Made by a program: the position numbers and the translations under genes | Assembly: GCA_030745755.1 (NCBI GenBank) | Contig: JASLOA010000010.1 | Span: 1-64,000, forward strand | Direction of reading: 5' to 3' | DNA length: 64,000 nucleotides | Source of the DNA: Kiritimatiellia bacterium | GTDB lineage: Bacteria > Verrucomicrobiota > Kiritimatiellia > UBA8416 > JABMPJ01 | In this document: piece after piece, positions 25,345 through 35,048 of the stretch | Position numbering within the stretch: the first letter of the stretch is position 1 | Layout: every line of letters begins with the position of its first letter | The notes under the pieces: model-generated | The model's database searches: none | What the model was told of the DNA's origin: nothing | Seen by the model: the letters and a program-made list of their open reading frames with translations, nothing else

Positions 25345-28300
25345 TCAGGGCGTGACAGGACCGGGCGCAGGGCGCAGGCCGTAGAGCGGCAGGTAGCGGT
25401 AGTAGACCTCGAGCGAGAGGGTCGCCATGGCCGTCGAGACCACGCGTCCCATACGGTTGCCGTGGCTGCCGGCGGGATCCCAGCTACCGGCCTGCGGACC
25501 GTCGCTCTTCTGCTTCTTCATGAGCGCTTGCTTCATGCGCGGATTCCATTCGGCCCAGACGGGGCCCTGGTGCTGGAAGAGCGCGAGCGTACCGTAATAG
25601 AGATAGTAGTAATCGATCTTTTTATCCGGCGCGCGCGTATTGAGGTAGGCGGCCGACTCCCGCATCGTGGCATGCGTGGGATCGCGGCCGAGGAGCTGGC
25701 GACAGAACATGCCTTCGGCCACCATGGCCGGCGCCGGACTGCGCCCCTGGTAGCCATAGAGACCGTGGGCTTTGCCGCCCCCGACTTTGTCGAGCCACTT
25801 GCCGGATAGCGTCAAGGCCTCCTCGGGCACCTCCAGGCCGGCCATCTGGGCGCTCTTGAGCGCCATCAGTTGCCAACCGAAGACAGACATGTCGCCCGAG
25901 TCGCCGGGGCCGTAACGCCACCCGCCGGTTTGCTTGTGCTGCGCCTTCACGATAAAGGCAACAGCCTGGCGGGCGGGCTCAAGCAGCTTCTCGTCCTTCG
26001 TCAGGCCGTAGGCCTCGGTCAGGGCCATGGTGGCAATGCCCTGGTCGTACATATCCTTGCTGCGCAGATCGCCGCCCTCCTTCATCTGGCTAAGCAACCA
26101 GTCGATCGCCCGCTGTGTGGCGTCCTGGTAGGGACCGGGATCAACATGGGTGGCGCCCCAGCCGAAGAAACAGAGCAGTGAGAGGCCGGTGGCCGCCACG
26201 TCATGCTTCTGCTCCCCACCATGTTTCGCGATGTCCCAGTGCCCGTCGGCTTCCTGGGTTCCGAGCAACCAGTTAAGCGAGCGCTCTACACTCTCTTCGC
26301 TCTCTTCATCCCCGCCAAGCGTATTGAGAATCTTGCCGCGGTTCTCCGGGCGACGCAGCATGTAGTGGGGCACGCTGGCCACTTCGCTGGTCTCAAGACG
26401 CAACGTATTACTCTCCTCGAGCGACGGCAACTGGCTGCTCGCGGCCGCACCGATACCCTCGAGGCGGGGCAGCGGCAGCGGGACCTCGGCCACCGCCATC
26501 TGCAGCATGGCGTCCGGCTGCGGCAGCGCCTCAGCCGGCGCCATCGCGATTTCAAGTTTGACCTCGCTGGGGGCGGCGGCCAGCTCGCCAGCCTCCCCCG
26601 GCGCGGCGCGGCGTTGATCAGCTGCGAGTACGGCCCTGGCCGGCGCGGCGCCGGCGCGCGCCGCCGGTGCCACCTCAAGTTGTGGCGTGGCGAGCGCAGC
26701 GATCTCAGGCAGGGCCGCGGGCGCCAGGGCAGGCGCCGCCACACTACGGGAGGGCAGCGGGGCCTCTTCCGCGCGCGGGGCGTCCAGCTCGGTCGCCCGC
26801 GGCGGCGTGACCGCCACCACCAGCGGCGTCACCGCCACCGCCTCGGGCCGTCCGGCCTGGGGTGCCTCATCCGGCTTGACAGCCGCCTGCTCGGGTGCCG
26901 CCAGCAGTATGTCCGGGACCGCCCCCGTAACGGCCAGCGGCCGGGTGATGTCGAGTTCGAGCTCAGCCGCAAGCTGTAGCGTAGAGAGATTGGTATAGAG
27001 CTGGTCGGCCGGGCGCAGGACCGTCGACATCTCCGCTTCGGCCAGGCGCGAGGTGGTAACCGAGGAGACCATGGCCACCTCGCTGAGTTCGCGCGGCGAC
27101 TGGACGCGTGCATCCACCGGTCCCTCCGGAACCGGCACGGCGGCGGCCGGCTGGATTGCCGTGGCTTCAGGGGCGGCCAGTGAGGCGATCACCTCGTCCG
27201 CGGCCGCCTCCACCTCTGTACGTTCATCCATGCTCAAGGCGGCCATATCCTCCACCTCGGGCAGCTCAACACGCAGCTCGGGTACCGCGTCCAGCAGCCG
27301 GTCGGGCTGCTCAGGGCGGGCGGGCGCCTCAGCGGGCACAGATGACTGGCGCGCCAGTTCGGTTGCGGGCAGCGGCGGGCTATCGGGCGGCAGCGGATCC
27401 GGCACCGGTTCGGGGAGCGGCGCATCGGCGACCGTTGCGGTGCGCTCGGGTTCGTCCAGTCGCGGCCCCTCGGGCGCCGGTTCGGCGGCAGGCGCGGGCA
27501 GCTCATCCAGCTCGGGCATGGCGGGCGGCAGGTCGAATTCGGGCAGCCGTGCCACGATCTCGGGCGTCGGCATCTCCACCACCGGCTGCGGAACGGGTTG
27601 TGTTTCCGCCGGCATGTCAAACGTCACGGGCGGCACGACCGACTGCGCCACGATCGGCTGCGTGGACGGATCGGGCGGGGCCAGTTCAGGAATCGGCATG
27701 CGTCGCTCTACCTGTTCAACCACAAGCGTGTCGGGTGTGGCCGGCAGTTCCGTGACCTGTTCGCGGATATCCAGCGAAATCTTCTCGCGGGCCAGGGCAT
27801 CCAGGTCGACCGCCACTTCCATGGCAGGATCGGAGAGGGTCTTCAGGACCTCGGTCGAGATAATCCAGAAGCCCAGCACAAACAGGAGCAAGGCATGCAG
27901 CAGAGCCGAAACGAGCAGGCAGGTGTGCAGCAGACTGCGCCGATGGCGCAGTTCGGGGTTGGTCACGTTGCGCACGAGATAGATCAGCAAGGCCAGGGCG
28001 CCCAGCAGGATGAGCAGCCACCACTTGACGCGCATAAGGGACCACCACAACAGGTTCCAGCGCGACAGGTTGTACTCTACAAATACGTCGCGCGAGGTGG
28101 AGGTGTAGAGCCGGTAGTCGAGCCGGTCGGCTTGCTCGCGGTTCGAGCTGAAGACCAGGCCGAACCCTTCCAGGCGCAGAGCCGGATCCATCTCGTTGGA
28201 GGGCGTATTGATCGGGGCGCCCAGGTTCTCGGGCGGCAGGATGCGACCATGCAACAGGCGCGAGCGGTAGAGGTCGAAGCCGCCCCGACCTTCCTCGCGG

Positions 28301-29151
28301 TTCGAACTGAAATAGAGGAAGTCGCCACGTGGCGTGATAACCACTTGGCCCTCGTCCTGCTTCGAGTTGAGCGGCGCCACGCGATCGCCCTCCCCAAAAT
28401 GCGGCAGGGCGGCGAGGGCGGCTGTGTTGGACCCCTCGTCTGGCAGAATCGTGACGGCAAAGATATCATAGTCGCTCTGGAACGTGACCTCGCGCAGGGT
28501 CGCCTTCCAGGCCCGACGCTCGGCGTCGCTCATCTCACGACGCGGCCGGTTGGACGAGAAGAAGAGCCGGTCGCCCCCGGGAGCCAGGGCGGGACCATAC
28601 TCGTTAAAGACCGAGTTGACCGTATCCCCGGCATTGGTCGGGGCCACCCAGGTGAAGCCATCCCAGCGTGCGATCCAGATGTCGTAGCCGCCGCGGCTGC
28701 CGTCGCGGTCCGAGTAGAAATAGAGCAGCCGACCGTCATCGCTCAGGGCGGGTCCCAGTTCATCGGCCGCCGTGTTCAGATCTTCCAATGCCACGGGATC
28801 GCCCCACGCCTTCCCGTTCCAGGTGCAGCTATACAGGTCGGCATTGTTGCGGGCGCGGCCACGCGTAAAGATCATGCGCTGGCCATCCGCCGAAATGCAG
28901 GGCTCGTAGGTGTCGGCGGCCTCGTTGAACGCGCCCACCACCAGGGCGGGGTCTTCCCAGACCACCCGGCGCACCACGCTCGCGTGCGCAGGCCGGTGGA
29001 TCGCGATACCGTCGCTGTAGTAGCGCCATGTATTGCCCGGCGCCAGCAGCGCCCACAGGCCGGCCACGGCAAGCAGCACACCGGCGCCGATCGCGATGAT
29101 GCGGATCGGGCGGCGGAACCGGACGCGTCTGGGCTGCGGGATGGAATTCAT
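25345..29151 (-). CDS. PD40 propeller - TonB-like helix - Pro-rich stalk - alpha/alpha toroid protein
   Basis: A 1268-residue envelope protein, last gene of a TPR-exbB-exbD operon. Positively charged N-terminus, TM helix at about 17-37, then a periplasmic PD40/TolB-like propeller (75-345) with repeats such as ALSDDGRLLYFYSDRDG and LFFSSNRP. TM helix 376-393, a short basic loop (RHRRS), and TM helix 409-432 follow. The last helix has S415 and H419, the SxxxH spacing seen in the TonB transmembrane helix. A 500-residue Pro/Ala/Glu-rich stalk leads to a terpenoid-cyclase-like toroid (about 950-1268; SLNWLLGTQEADGHW, TGGWRYGP). Squalene-cyclase DXDD is not seen, so enzyme activity is doubtful. The start overlaps the exbD stop by one base. 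Confidence 0.85.
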   Translation of the reverse strand: MNSIPQPRRVRFRRPIRIIAIGAGVLLAVAGLWALLAPGNTWRYYSDGIAIHRPAHASVVRRVVWEDPALVVGAFNEAADTYEPCISADGQRMIFTRGRARNNADLYSCTWNGKAWGDPVALEDLNTAADELGPALSDDGRLLYFYSDRDGSRGGYDIWIARWDGFTWVAPTNAGDTVNSVFNEYGPALAPGGDRLFFSSNRPRREMSDAERRAWKATLREVTFQSDYDIFAVTILPDEGSNTAALAALPHFGEGDRVAPLNSKQDEGQVVITPRGDFLYFSSNREEGRGGFDLYRSRLLHGRILPPENLGAPINTPSNEMDPALRLEGFGLVFSSNREQADRLDYRLYTSTSRDVFVEYNLSRWNLLWWSLMRVKWWLLILLGALALLIYLVRNVTNPELRHRRSLLHTCLLVSALLHALLLFVLGFWIISTEVLKTLSDPAMEVAVDLDALAREKISLDIREQVTELPATPDTLVVEQVERRMPIPELAPPDPSTQPIVAQSVVPPVTFDMPAETQPVPQPVVEMPTPEIVARLPEFDLPPAMPELDELPAPAAEPAPEGPRLDEPERTATVADAPLPEPVPDPLPPDSPPLPATELARQSSVPAEAPARPEQPDRLLDAVPELRVELPEVEDMAALSMDERTEVEAAADEVIASLAAPEATAIQPAAAVPVPEGPVDARVQSPRELSEVAMVSSVTTSRLAEAEMSTVLRPADQLYTNLSTLQLAAELELDITRPLAVTGAVPDILLAAPEQAAVKPDEAPQAGRPEAVAVTPLVVAVTPPRATELDAPRAEEAPLPSRSVAAPALAPAALPEIAALATPQLEVAPAARAGAAPARAVLAADQRRAAPGEAGELAAAPSEVKLEIAMAPAEALPQPDAMLQMAVAEVPLPLPRLEGIGAAASSQLPSLEESNTLRLETSEVASVPHYMLRRPENRGKILNTLGGDEESEESVERSLNWLLGTQEADGHWDIAKHGGEQKHDVAATGLSLLCFFGWGATHVDPGPYQDATQRAIDWLLSQMKEGGDLRSKDMYDQGIATMALTEAYGLTKDEKLLEPARQAVAFIVKAQHKQTGGWRYGPGDSGDMSVFGWQLMALKSAQMAGLEVPEEALTLSGKWLDKVGGGKAHGLYGYQGRSPAPAMVAEGMFCRQLLGRDPTHATMRESAAYLNTRAPDKKIDYYYLYYGTLALFQHQGPVWAEWNPRMKQALMKKQKSDGPQAGSWDPAGSHGNRMGRVVSTAMATLSLEVYYRYLPLYGLRPAPGPVTP

Positions 29152-29564
29152 TAGCGGGGTAGCTGGTAACCGAGGTTGGCTTCGTGGACACCGGCGCGCT
29201 TACAGATCGATACTGCGGCCGCCACGTGACCGTGCAGCGCCTGCCGATCGCCTCGGATCAGCACCTTCTGTTGCGGATCGGTCTGGATTGCTTTGAAAAG
29301 CGTCTCCTGCATCGCCTCAACCGATGTCTCCTGGCTGGCCATGACATAGGTGCCGTCGGCACGGACATTGATCACGATAACTTTGGCGGCAGAGCTCAGG
29401 GCCTGGCCCTCGGCGCTTTCGGGCAGGTTGACCTTGATGTCGCGTTCGTCCTGCTGAAAGGTCGTGGTGGCCAGGAAGAAGATGATGAGGATAAACATGA
29501 CATCCAGCAGGGACGACATGTTGATCACGCCCGCTTCGCCTTCCTGGGGCTTGCGAATTCTCAT
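29151..29564 (-). CDS. exbD: ExbD/TolR-family biopolymer transport protein
   Basis: A 137-residue inner-membrane protein with one N-terminal helix and a periplasmic domain. The helix NMSSLLDVMFILIIFFLATT carries D21, matching the proton-carrying Asp of ExbD. With ExbB it should use the proton (or sodium) gradient to drive an envelope partner. It overlaps exbB by 4 bases (ATGA) and touches the toroid gene by one base (TAATG), so these genes are translationally coupled. The obvious partner is the TonB-like helix of the downstream protein. Confidence 0.95.
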   Translation of the reverse strand: MRIRKPQEGEAGVINMSSLLDVMFILIIFFLATTTFQQDERDIKVNLPESAEGQALSSAAKVIVINVRADGTYVMASQETSVEAMQETLFKAIQTDPQQKVLIRGDRQALHGHVAAAVSICKRAGVHEANLGYQLPR

Positions 29565-30316
29565 GCGTCCGACCCCTTGTCGCGGTCCACGCAGGAGGCC
29601 ATGAACTCGATTCCCATCTCATCGATCTCGTCAACCAGCGCATCGACGCGCGAGTTGAGATACTGGTAGATCAGCAGCACGGGGATGGCGATCGTCAAGC
29701 CGGCCGCCGTGGTGACCAGCGCCTCGTAGATGCCTTTGGCCAGGACATCGGCTTTTCCCATGCCGACGGCGGTGGCGGTCTGGAAGGCTGAGATCATCCC
29801 GTAGACCGTTCCCAGCAGGCCCAGCAGCGGCGAGACAGTGGCGATCACGGAGAGGCCGCGCAGGCTGCGCTTCATCTTGTCGACTTCGCGACTGCCGGCA
29901 TCCTCAACGGCCTTTTCAACGGCCTCCTCGCCCTTGTGCAGCTTGAGCAAGCCCGCCTTGAAGATGCGCCCCACAGCACCATCGTGGCGCTCACAGTAAT
30001 GGATGCCATGCGCGCCGGCACCATCCGGGTCGAGGGTGATCTGCTCGCGCAGGCCCAGAATGAATCCGGCCGGGATCACCTTGACCTGGCGCAGACTGAG
30101 CAGACGCTCGATCGCGAGGGCCAGGGCAACAATCGAGGCGATGCCGAGCGGCACCATCACGGGTCCGCCCTTGCGCATGAGGGAAAACATGCTCTCCCGT
30201 TCGGGCGGGCCATCGGCGGCGGGCTCGGCCGCTACCTGTCCCATGACGGCGGTCACCACAAAGAGCCCCGCCAGAAGGCTCATCAACAGCATGGATTTCG
30301 GTCTACGATGGATCAT
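29561..30316 (-). CDS. exbB: MotA/TolQ/ExbB proton channel protein
   Basis: A 251-residue membrane protein with a cleavable-looking N-terminal signal (about 1-30, ending GQVAAEP) and three further helices: about 52-70, 155-178 (VSPLLGLLGTVYGMISAF) and 195-218 (GIYEALVTTAAGLTIAIP). The last two are the diagnostic ExbB/TolQ channel segments. ExbB variants with a signal peptide are common in PVC and Bacteroidetes relatives. GGGAGAG precedes the ATG. It follows the TPR gene after 32 bases and overlaps exbD by 4. Confidence 0.95.
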   Translation of the reverse strand: MIHRRPKSMLLMSLLAGLFVVTAVMGQVAAEPAADGPPERESMFSLMRKGGPVMVPLGIASIVALALAIERLLSLRQVKVIPAGFILGLREQITLDPDGAGAHGIHYCERHDGAVGRIFKAGLLKLHKGEEAVEKAVEDAGSREVDKMKRSLRGLSVIATVSPLLGLLGTVYGMISAFQTATAVGMGKADVLAKGIYEALVTTAAGLTIAIPVLLIYQYLNSRVDALVDEIDEMGIEFMASCVDRDKGSDA

Positions 30317-30348
30317 TCTCTCTCTCCCGGTGCGCCTTTTTCGCTCAC

Positions 30349-33300
30349 CTATTCGCCTGTTCCCAATGCCTGCAACCGCTCACGGGCAACCGTGGCGGCA
30401 TCACTATCGGCATATGTTGTCACTACTTCCTTGTACTGTTCGCGGGCATGATCGGGCTTGCCCTGCTTCTCCAGGACGCGTCCGGTTTCGAGCAGCGCCT
30501 TGGAGCTCCATCGCGGATAGCCGTAGGCCACGCTGACCTTGACCAGGGCCTGGATAGCCTCGTCATGCTTGTTGAGCGCAAAGAGGCACTCCCCGATCTG
30601 GAACTGGCAACGCGCGGCCGTTTCGTCCCGTTGTGTCCCGCGAACCACGGTCGTGTAGGCCTCGATCGCGGGCGCATACTTACGCTGATTCTCACGGGCC
30701 CACCCGAGACCAAGCTGGCCGCGCCGCGCCCATTCGCCCTGGCCATAGCTCTGGAGCAGGGCCTGGTAGGCCTGCTCGGCCTGCGGCCACTGCTGGGTCA
30801 GGGCACGCGTCTCGCCCAGGCGCAAGAGGGCCAGCTCGTGGACCTCTTTCTCGTTGGGCAGGCCGGCGGCTTTCTCAAAATGGGAACGTGCGGCGGCATG
30901 CTCCTTGAGCTGCATGCGGGCTTCGCCGGCCTGGAAGGCGGCATGGGCCAGGAAGCGGGTCTTGGGGAACGCGGCCATCAGCTTCTCGAACGTTGCGGCG
31001 GCCTTCGCGGCATCCTCCTTGTTGAAGTGGCACCACCCCAGCCGGTAGAGCGCCTGCTCTTTGAGCGCCTGATCCTTGACCGTGGTCAGCAGCTTGTCGA
31101 GACGGCGGATAGCCTCGTCATAGCGCGTGGCCTCAAACTCCAACTCGGCCAGCTCGAAAGCTGCACGGGGGGCCAGCTCGCTCTGCGGGAAGTCACGCAG
31201 GAGGGCGGTGTACTGCTGCATCGCCAGGTCAGACTTGGCCTGGCGCTTGGCACACCAGGCCCACTCATAAAGCGTGCGGTCACGCAACGCCGAGGCGGCA
31301 TGCTTCTTGATCAGCCCATCGAAATGGGCGGCAGCCGCGGCCCACTGTTCCTGGCGCGCCACGGCAACCCCAAGGCTGTAGAGGGCGTGATCGGCCTTCT
31401 CGTAGGCGGGAAACTCCTTAACCAGGCGGGCCAACGTCGCGGCGGCATCCGGATAGCGCTCGGCCTTGAGTTGCAGGCTGCCCAGCTGCAGGAGTGCATC
31501 TGAAACGAGCGGGCTATCGCCGTGCTTCTGAATGAGCGTTGTGAAATGCGTCACCGCCTCCGCATCCTTCTTCTCGGCCAGGGCGATCCAACCGAGGTAA
31601 TAGGCGGCCTGGGCACGTGATGTCGGGGCGGCCCCCGGCGTGGAGCTGACGCCCTGGAACGAAGTGCGAGCCGGGCCATATTGCTTTGCTTCATACTGCA
31701 AGCGGCCCAATTCGACCAGCCCGACCGGACGCTGACTGCTCTTGGGATAGGTGGAGGCCAGGAGGGCGAGCGTCTTGCCGGCCTCGGCGGTCTTGCCGAG
31801 GTGTGAGTAGGCCAATCCGAGTTTGAGGAGAGCCACGTCGCGCAGAGACGCTTTGGGTTGTCCATCCACGAAGGTCTTCAGAGGGACTACAGCCGCGTCC
31901 CATTTTTCGAGATTGAAGTGGCAGTCGCCGACCAGGAACGGGAGTGGGGCGAAGAGGGCCCCTTCCGGCTTGGCCGCCGCGAGCGGGCCGGCATGCGTAA
32001 GAGCGGCCTGCCACTCCTGCTTCTTGTGCTGGAGCTGGGCCAGGCGGAAGGTGGCTGCCTGCGCGCTGTCGTGCTTGGGGTGAGCCGCCAGGAACTGCTG
32101 GTAGCCCTTGAGGGCCTCGTCATCGCGCCCAAGGAGAAGCTGGTTCTCAGCCTGCATGAAGGCCGCATCGGGCCAACGCGCGTGCTTGGGGTATTTCCCC
32201 GGGAAGGCCGTGCAGGCGGCCAGGCTGCCGCTGTAGTCGGCACCACGATGCAGGGCCAGGGCCACCAGGTAGGCCGCCTCGGCGGTTTCTTCCCATTTCG
32301 GGAACTCGGCCGTGATGCGCTTGAACGCGGCAGCGGATGGGGGGTACTGCGCCAGGGCCAGGTGGGCGTGCCCCAGGTCAAACAGCATGCCCGGCAGTTG
32401 CGGGGTCCGGGCCGCATGGGGCAGTCCACGCTCCAGAGCCTTGACCGCGTCGGCCATGCGCTCCTGGCGCGAGTAGGTACGTGCCAGCCAGGTCACGGCC
32501 TCGACATCGGGCTTGGCTGAAATGGTGAGCGGGGTCAACGTGGCTTCGGCTTCCTTGTAGGCCTTCTTCTCGAGGTAGGCCTGGCCGAGTGTGAGTGACG
32601 CCCGCGGTGCCAGTGCGCCCTTGGGATGTGCGGACAGGTAGGCTTTCAGCTCCTTGATCGCGTCATCGTAGCGCGCCTGGCTGAAGCGGACAAAACCGAG
32701 GCGATAGCGTGCCTCGGCCGCGAAAGCGCCTTCCTTGTCGCCGGCGGCAGCCGCGTACTCCGTGGCTGCCTTGTCCAGCTCGCCCAGCTCACGGCGGCAT
32801 TCAGCCAACAGAAAACGTGCCTGGTGCACCAGTAGCGGTGCCCCTTGCACACTCTTGAGCTGCTCCAGCACGGTGGCGGCGCCGGCAAACTGGTTGAGAC
32901 GATAGCAGGCCAGTCCGTCCTGGAAACGGACGCGCGCGGCTTGCGGATGGGTCGGCGCGGCTTTCAGAAGCGCCGTGGCGGCTATCCTGACATCGCTCCA
33001 CTTCTCCTGCTGGAAGCGTGCCTCGGCCAGGCCGACCCAGGCATCCGCCAGCGCACGCCCCTTGTTGGTGCGAGTAGCAGCCAGGTAGACCTTCTCCGCA
33101 TCGGCCGCCCGCTTGAGCTTGAGCAGGCTCTGTCCACGCAACACCGCTACCTGCTGGGCCATCTCGTCTTTGCCGCCTTTGGCCGCCTTGGCCAGCAGCG
33201 GTTCGGCCGCCGCGTAGTCGCCCAGGGCATACAGGCTCAGGGCCAGTCCGAGTTCAGCCTTCGCCTGCCGCGTGTGGCGGGGATAGTCCTTGAGAAAGGT

Positions 33301-33489
33301 CCGGTATTCCTTCGCCGCCAGCTCGTAGAGCCGGCGGTTGTAGAGCGCATTGGCGCTGAAATAGAGCTCTTCGGCCGGATCGGCCTGCGGCGCCTCGGCC
33401 GGCTTGGCCGCCACGGCGGCGGGTAGCACCACGTCCGCTAGAATTCCAAACACACTCAGAACAATAACTGCAAAATGAAGGCCACGCAT
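30349..33489 (-). CDS. Periplasmic TPR-repeat protein, first gene of the exb operon
   Basis: A 1046-residue protein made almost entirely of tetratricopeptide-type helical hairpins after an N-terminal signal sequence (about 1-28, ending VLPAAVAAK). Repeats such as LYELAAKEYRTFLKDYPRH, PDAAATLARLVKEFPAYEKA and DEAIRRLDKLLTTVKD recur along the whole length, many with the YPKH-like turn of YbgF/BamD-type TPRs. It is probably a periplasmic scaffold; the YbgF/CpoB protein of the Tol system is a small analogue. GGGAGA precedes the ATG. The 32-base spacing to exbB supports one operon. Many repeats share codon strings, so internal recombination is possible. Confidence 0.9.
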   Translation of the reverse strand: MRGLHFAVIVLSVFGILADVVLPAAVAAKPAEAPQADPAEELYFSANALYNRRLYELAAKEYRTFLKDYPRHTRQAKAELGLALSLYALGDYAAAEPLLAKAAKGGKDEMAQQVAVLRGQSLLKLKRAADAEKVYLAATRTNKGRALADAWVGLAEARFQQEKWSDVRIAATALLKAAPTHPQAARVRFQDGLACYRLNQFAGAATVLEQLKSVQGAPLLVHQARFLLAECRRELGELDKAATEYAAAAGDKEGAFAAEARYRLGFVRFSQARYDDAIKELKAYLSAHPKGALAPRASLTLGQAYLEKKAYKEAEATLTPLTISAKPDVEAVTWLARTYSRQERMADAVKALERGLPHAARTPQLPGMLFDLGHAHLALAQYPPSAAAFKRITAEFPKWEETAEAAYLVALALHRGADYSGSLAACTAFPGKYPKHARWPDAAFMQAENQLLLGRDDEALKGYQQFLAAHPKHDSAQAATFRLAQLQHKKQEWQAALTHAGPLAAAKPEGALFAPLPFLVGDCHFNLEKWDAAVVPLKTFVDGQPKASLRDVALLKLGLAYSHLGKTAEAGKTLALLASTYPKSSQRPVGLVELGRLQYEAKQYGPARTSFQGVSSTPGAAPTSRAQAAYYLGWIALAEKKDAEAVTHFTTLIQKHGDSPLVSDALLQLGSLQLKAERYPDAAATLARLVKEFPAYEKADHALYSLGVAVARQEQWAAAAAHFDGLIKKHAASALRDRTLYEWAWCAKRQAKSDLAMQQYTALLRDFPQSELAPRAAFELAELEFEATRYDEAIRRLDKLLTTVKDQALKEQALYRLGWCHFNKEDAAKAAATFEKLMAAFPKTRFLAHAAFQAGEARMQLKEHAAARSHFEKAAGLPNEKEVHELALLRLGETRALTQQWPQAEQAYQALLQSYGQGEWARRGQLGLGWARENQRKYAPAIEAYTTVVRGTQRDETAARCQFQIGECLFALNKHDEAIQALVKVSVAYGYPRWSSKALLETGRVLEKQGKPDHAREQYKEVVTTYADSDAATVARERLQALGTGE

Positions 33490-33630
33490 CGATCTGTCTC
33501 CCGTTCGGGCGGATGCCCATTCCTTATAGTCACGTTAGCGCACGACGCACGGTCTCACAAGGTCAGCAAGAATAAAAGAACGGTCAGAAAGCTAGAAAGC
33601 CATCCGAGCCCGCCCGCGCGAGGCGTCGCA

Positions 33631-34362
33631 TCACCAGCGGTCCTTCATGCCCCGGATAGCGGCGAACACCTCGACGGGAGTACCGCCGCGGCGGCCTGCG
33701 GCCGCGGCCACTGCTTCGCTGTCGCAGCGCAGGAAGGGGTTGGTCCGCTTCTCTTCCCCGATCGTCGAGGGCATAGTACCTGCCGGGTCGGCACGGAACT
33801 GCTTGAGGCGTTCACGGATCGCCACATTATCCGGTTCCAGGTGGGCCGCGAAAGCGAGATTCTCCAAGGTATAGTCATGCCCACCATAGACACACGTGTC
33901 GTCGGGCAGATTGCGCAGGCGGCAGAGCGAGCCCCACATCTGGTGCGAATCACGCTCGAACATCCGCCCGCAGCCGCATGCGAAAAGCAGGTCTCCCGTG
34001 AACAGTGCCTTTGCCTCCGGCAGATAGTACGCCGTGTCATGGGTCGTGTGCCCCGGCACGGCGAGGGCGCGTATCGGGTGTCCGGCAAAGTCGATACTGT
34101 CTCCATGCACGACCGTGCGATCCAGCTCTATGGACCCGCCCGCCGGCCCCACCACGTCATGGCTTGCCCGCCGCAGCGCCACGACACCCCCGGTGTGATC
34201 GCCGTGATAGTGCGTTAACAGAATCAGCTCCAGCGTTAACCCGGCTTCTTCCAGGTAGGCCGACACCGGATCTGCCACACCGGGATCCACGACTGCTGCA
34301 CGCCCCGCCACGGCGAGCACGTAGACGAAGTTCTCGCCGACTTGAAGTGTCTCAATCCGCAT
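33631..34362 (-). CDS. Glyoxalase II-like metallo-hydrolase
   Basis: A 243-residue binuclear metal hydrolase close to hydroxyacylglutathione hydrolase. The metal motif is THYHGDH (H, H, D, H ligands intact; the common family form is THHHxDH), followed by PGHT and FTGDLLFACGCGRMFE. The C-terminal EEKRTNPFLRCD segment is the part that binds the glutathione carboxylates in GloB, so the assignment is specific within the MBL superfamily. The gene stands alone, between the exb operon and yjbQ. Confidence 0.9.
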   Translation of the reverse strand: MRIETLQVGENFVYVLAVAGRAAVVDPGVADPVSAYLEEAGLTLELILLTHYHGDHTGGVVALRRASHDVVGPAGGSIELDRTVVHGDSIDFAGHPIRALAVPGHTTHDTAYYLPEAKALFTGDLLFACGCGRMFERDSHQMWGSLCRLRNLPDDTCVYGGHDYTLENLAFAAHLEPDNVAIRERLKQFRADPAGTMPSTIGEEKRTNPFLRCDSEAVAAAAGRRGGTPVEVFAAIRGMKDRW

Positions 34363-34546
34363 GCCCTGATCCTACGTATTCCGACGCATGAACGCAAACT
34401 CATGCGCAGATGGTTTGGAGTGCGGCAGCTTGACGCCGCTTTCGCGCGGCACTACGCTCAAGACCGTTGCTGTTACAACACAGGAGGCCCTCCGATTTGG
34501 ACGGTTTGCCCAGTTGGTGCAAAGCGGCGCGGTATAGGAAAGAGCC

Positions 34547-34963
34547 ATGGTATACCAGGACATCATTACACTCCCCACCGCCGGCCATCGCGAGATGCAT
34601 GATATCACGGATGACGTCGCCCGCATTGTGGCGCAGTCGGGGATCACCACCGGCACGGTCCACGTCTTCAACGTGGGCAGCACCGCCTGCATCGGAACCG
34701 TCGAGTATGAACCCGGCCTGGAACGCGATATTCCCGAACTGCTTGACCGCCTGATCCCGCCCAGCCGTGACTATGGCCACGAACAGGCCTGGCACGACGG
34801 CAACGGCCACTCACATCTGCAAGCCACCCTGATGGATCCCGCCGTAACCGTACCGGTCTCGGAAGGGCGCCCCGTTCTGGGCACCTGGCAGCAAATCTTC
34901 CACCTCGAATGCGACATCAAACCGCGTAACCGCCAGATCATCGTCACTGTGCAGGGCGAGTAG
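34547..34963 (+). CDS. YjbQ family protein (UPF0047)
   Basis: A 138-residue protein of the YjbQ/secondary thiamine-phosphate synthase-like family. Conserved parts are GTVHVFNVGSTACIGTVEYEPG, the His-rich YGHEQAWHDGNGHSHLQATL, and the ending LGTWQQIFHLECD with ARP/KPRNRQIIVTVQGE. The histidines probably form a metal or phosphate site. E. coli YjbQ has thiamine-phosphate synthase activity in vitro, but the physiological role is unsettled. AGGAAAGAG precedes the ATG. Confidence 0.93.
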   Translation: MVYQDIITLPTAGHREMHDITDDVARIVAQSGITTGTVHVFNVGSTACIGTVEYEPGLERDIPELLDRLIPPSRDYGHEQAWHDGNGHSHLQATLMDPAVTVPVSEGRPVLGTWQQIFHLECDIKPRNRQIIVTVQGE

Positions 34964-35048
34964 ATAGCGAACGCGCTTTGTGCTTGTTCTCCCGGGGCCG
35001 TTCTGCTTCTAATGCGCGAACCCCCAAGACAGAGGAGCAGGCAGCGAG

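Noticed and set aside
27598..29154. 518-residue plus-strand open frame opposite the toroid gene.
   Set aside because: It has low-complexity arginine/glutamine content only, and it mirrors the Pro-rich stalk and propeller codons.
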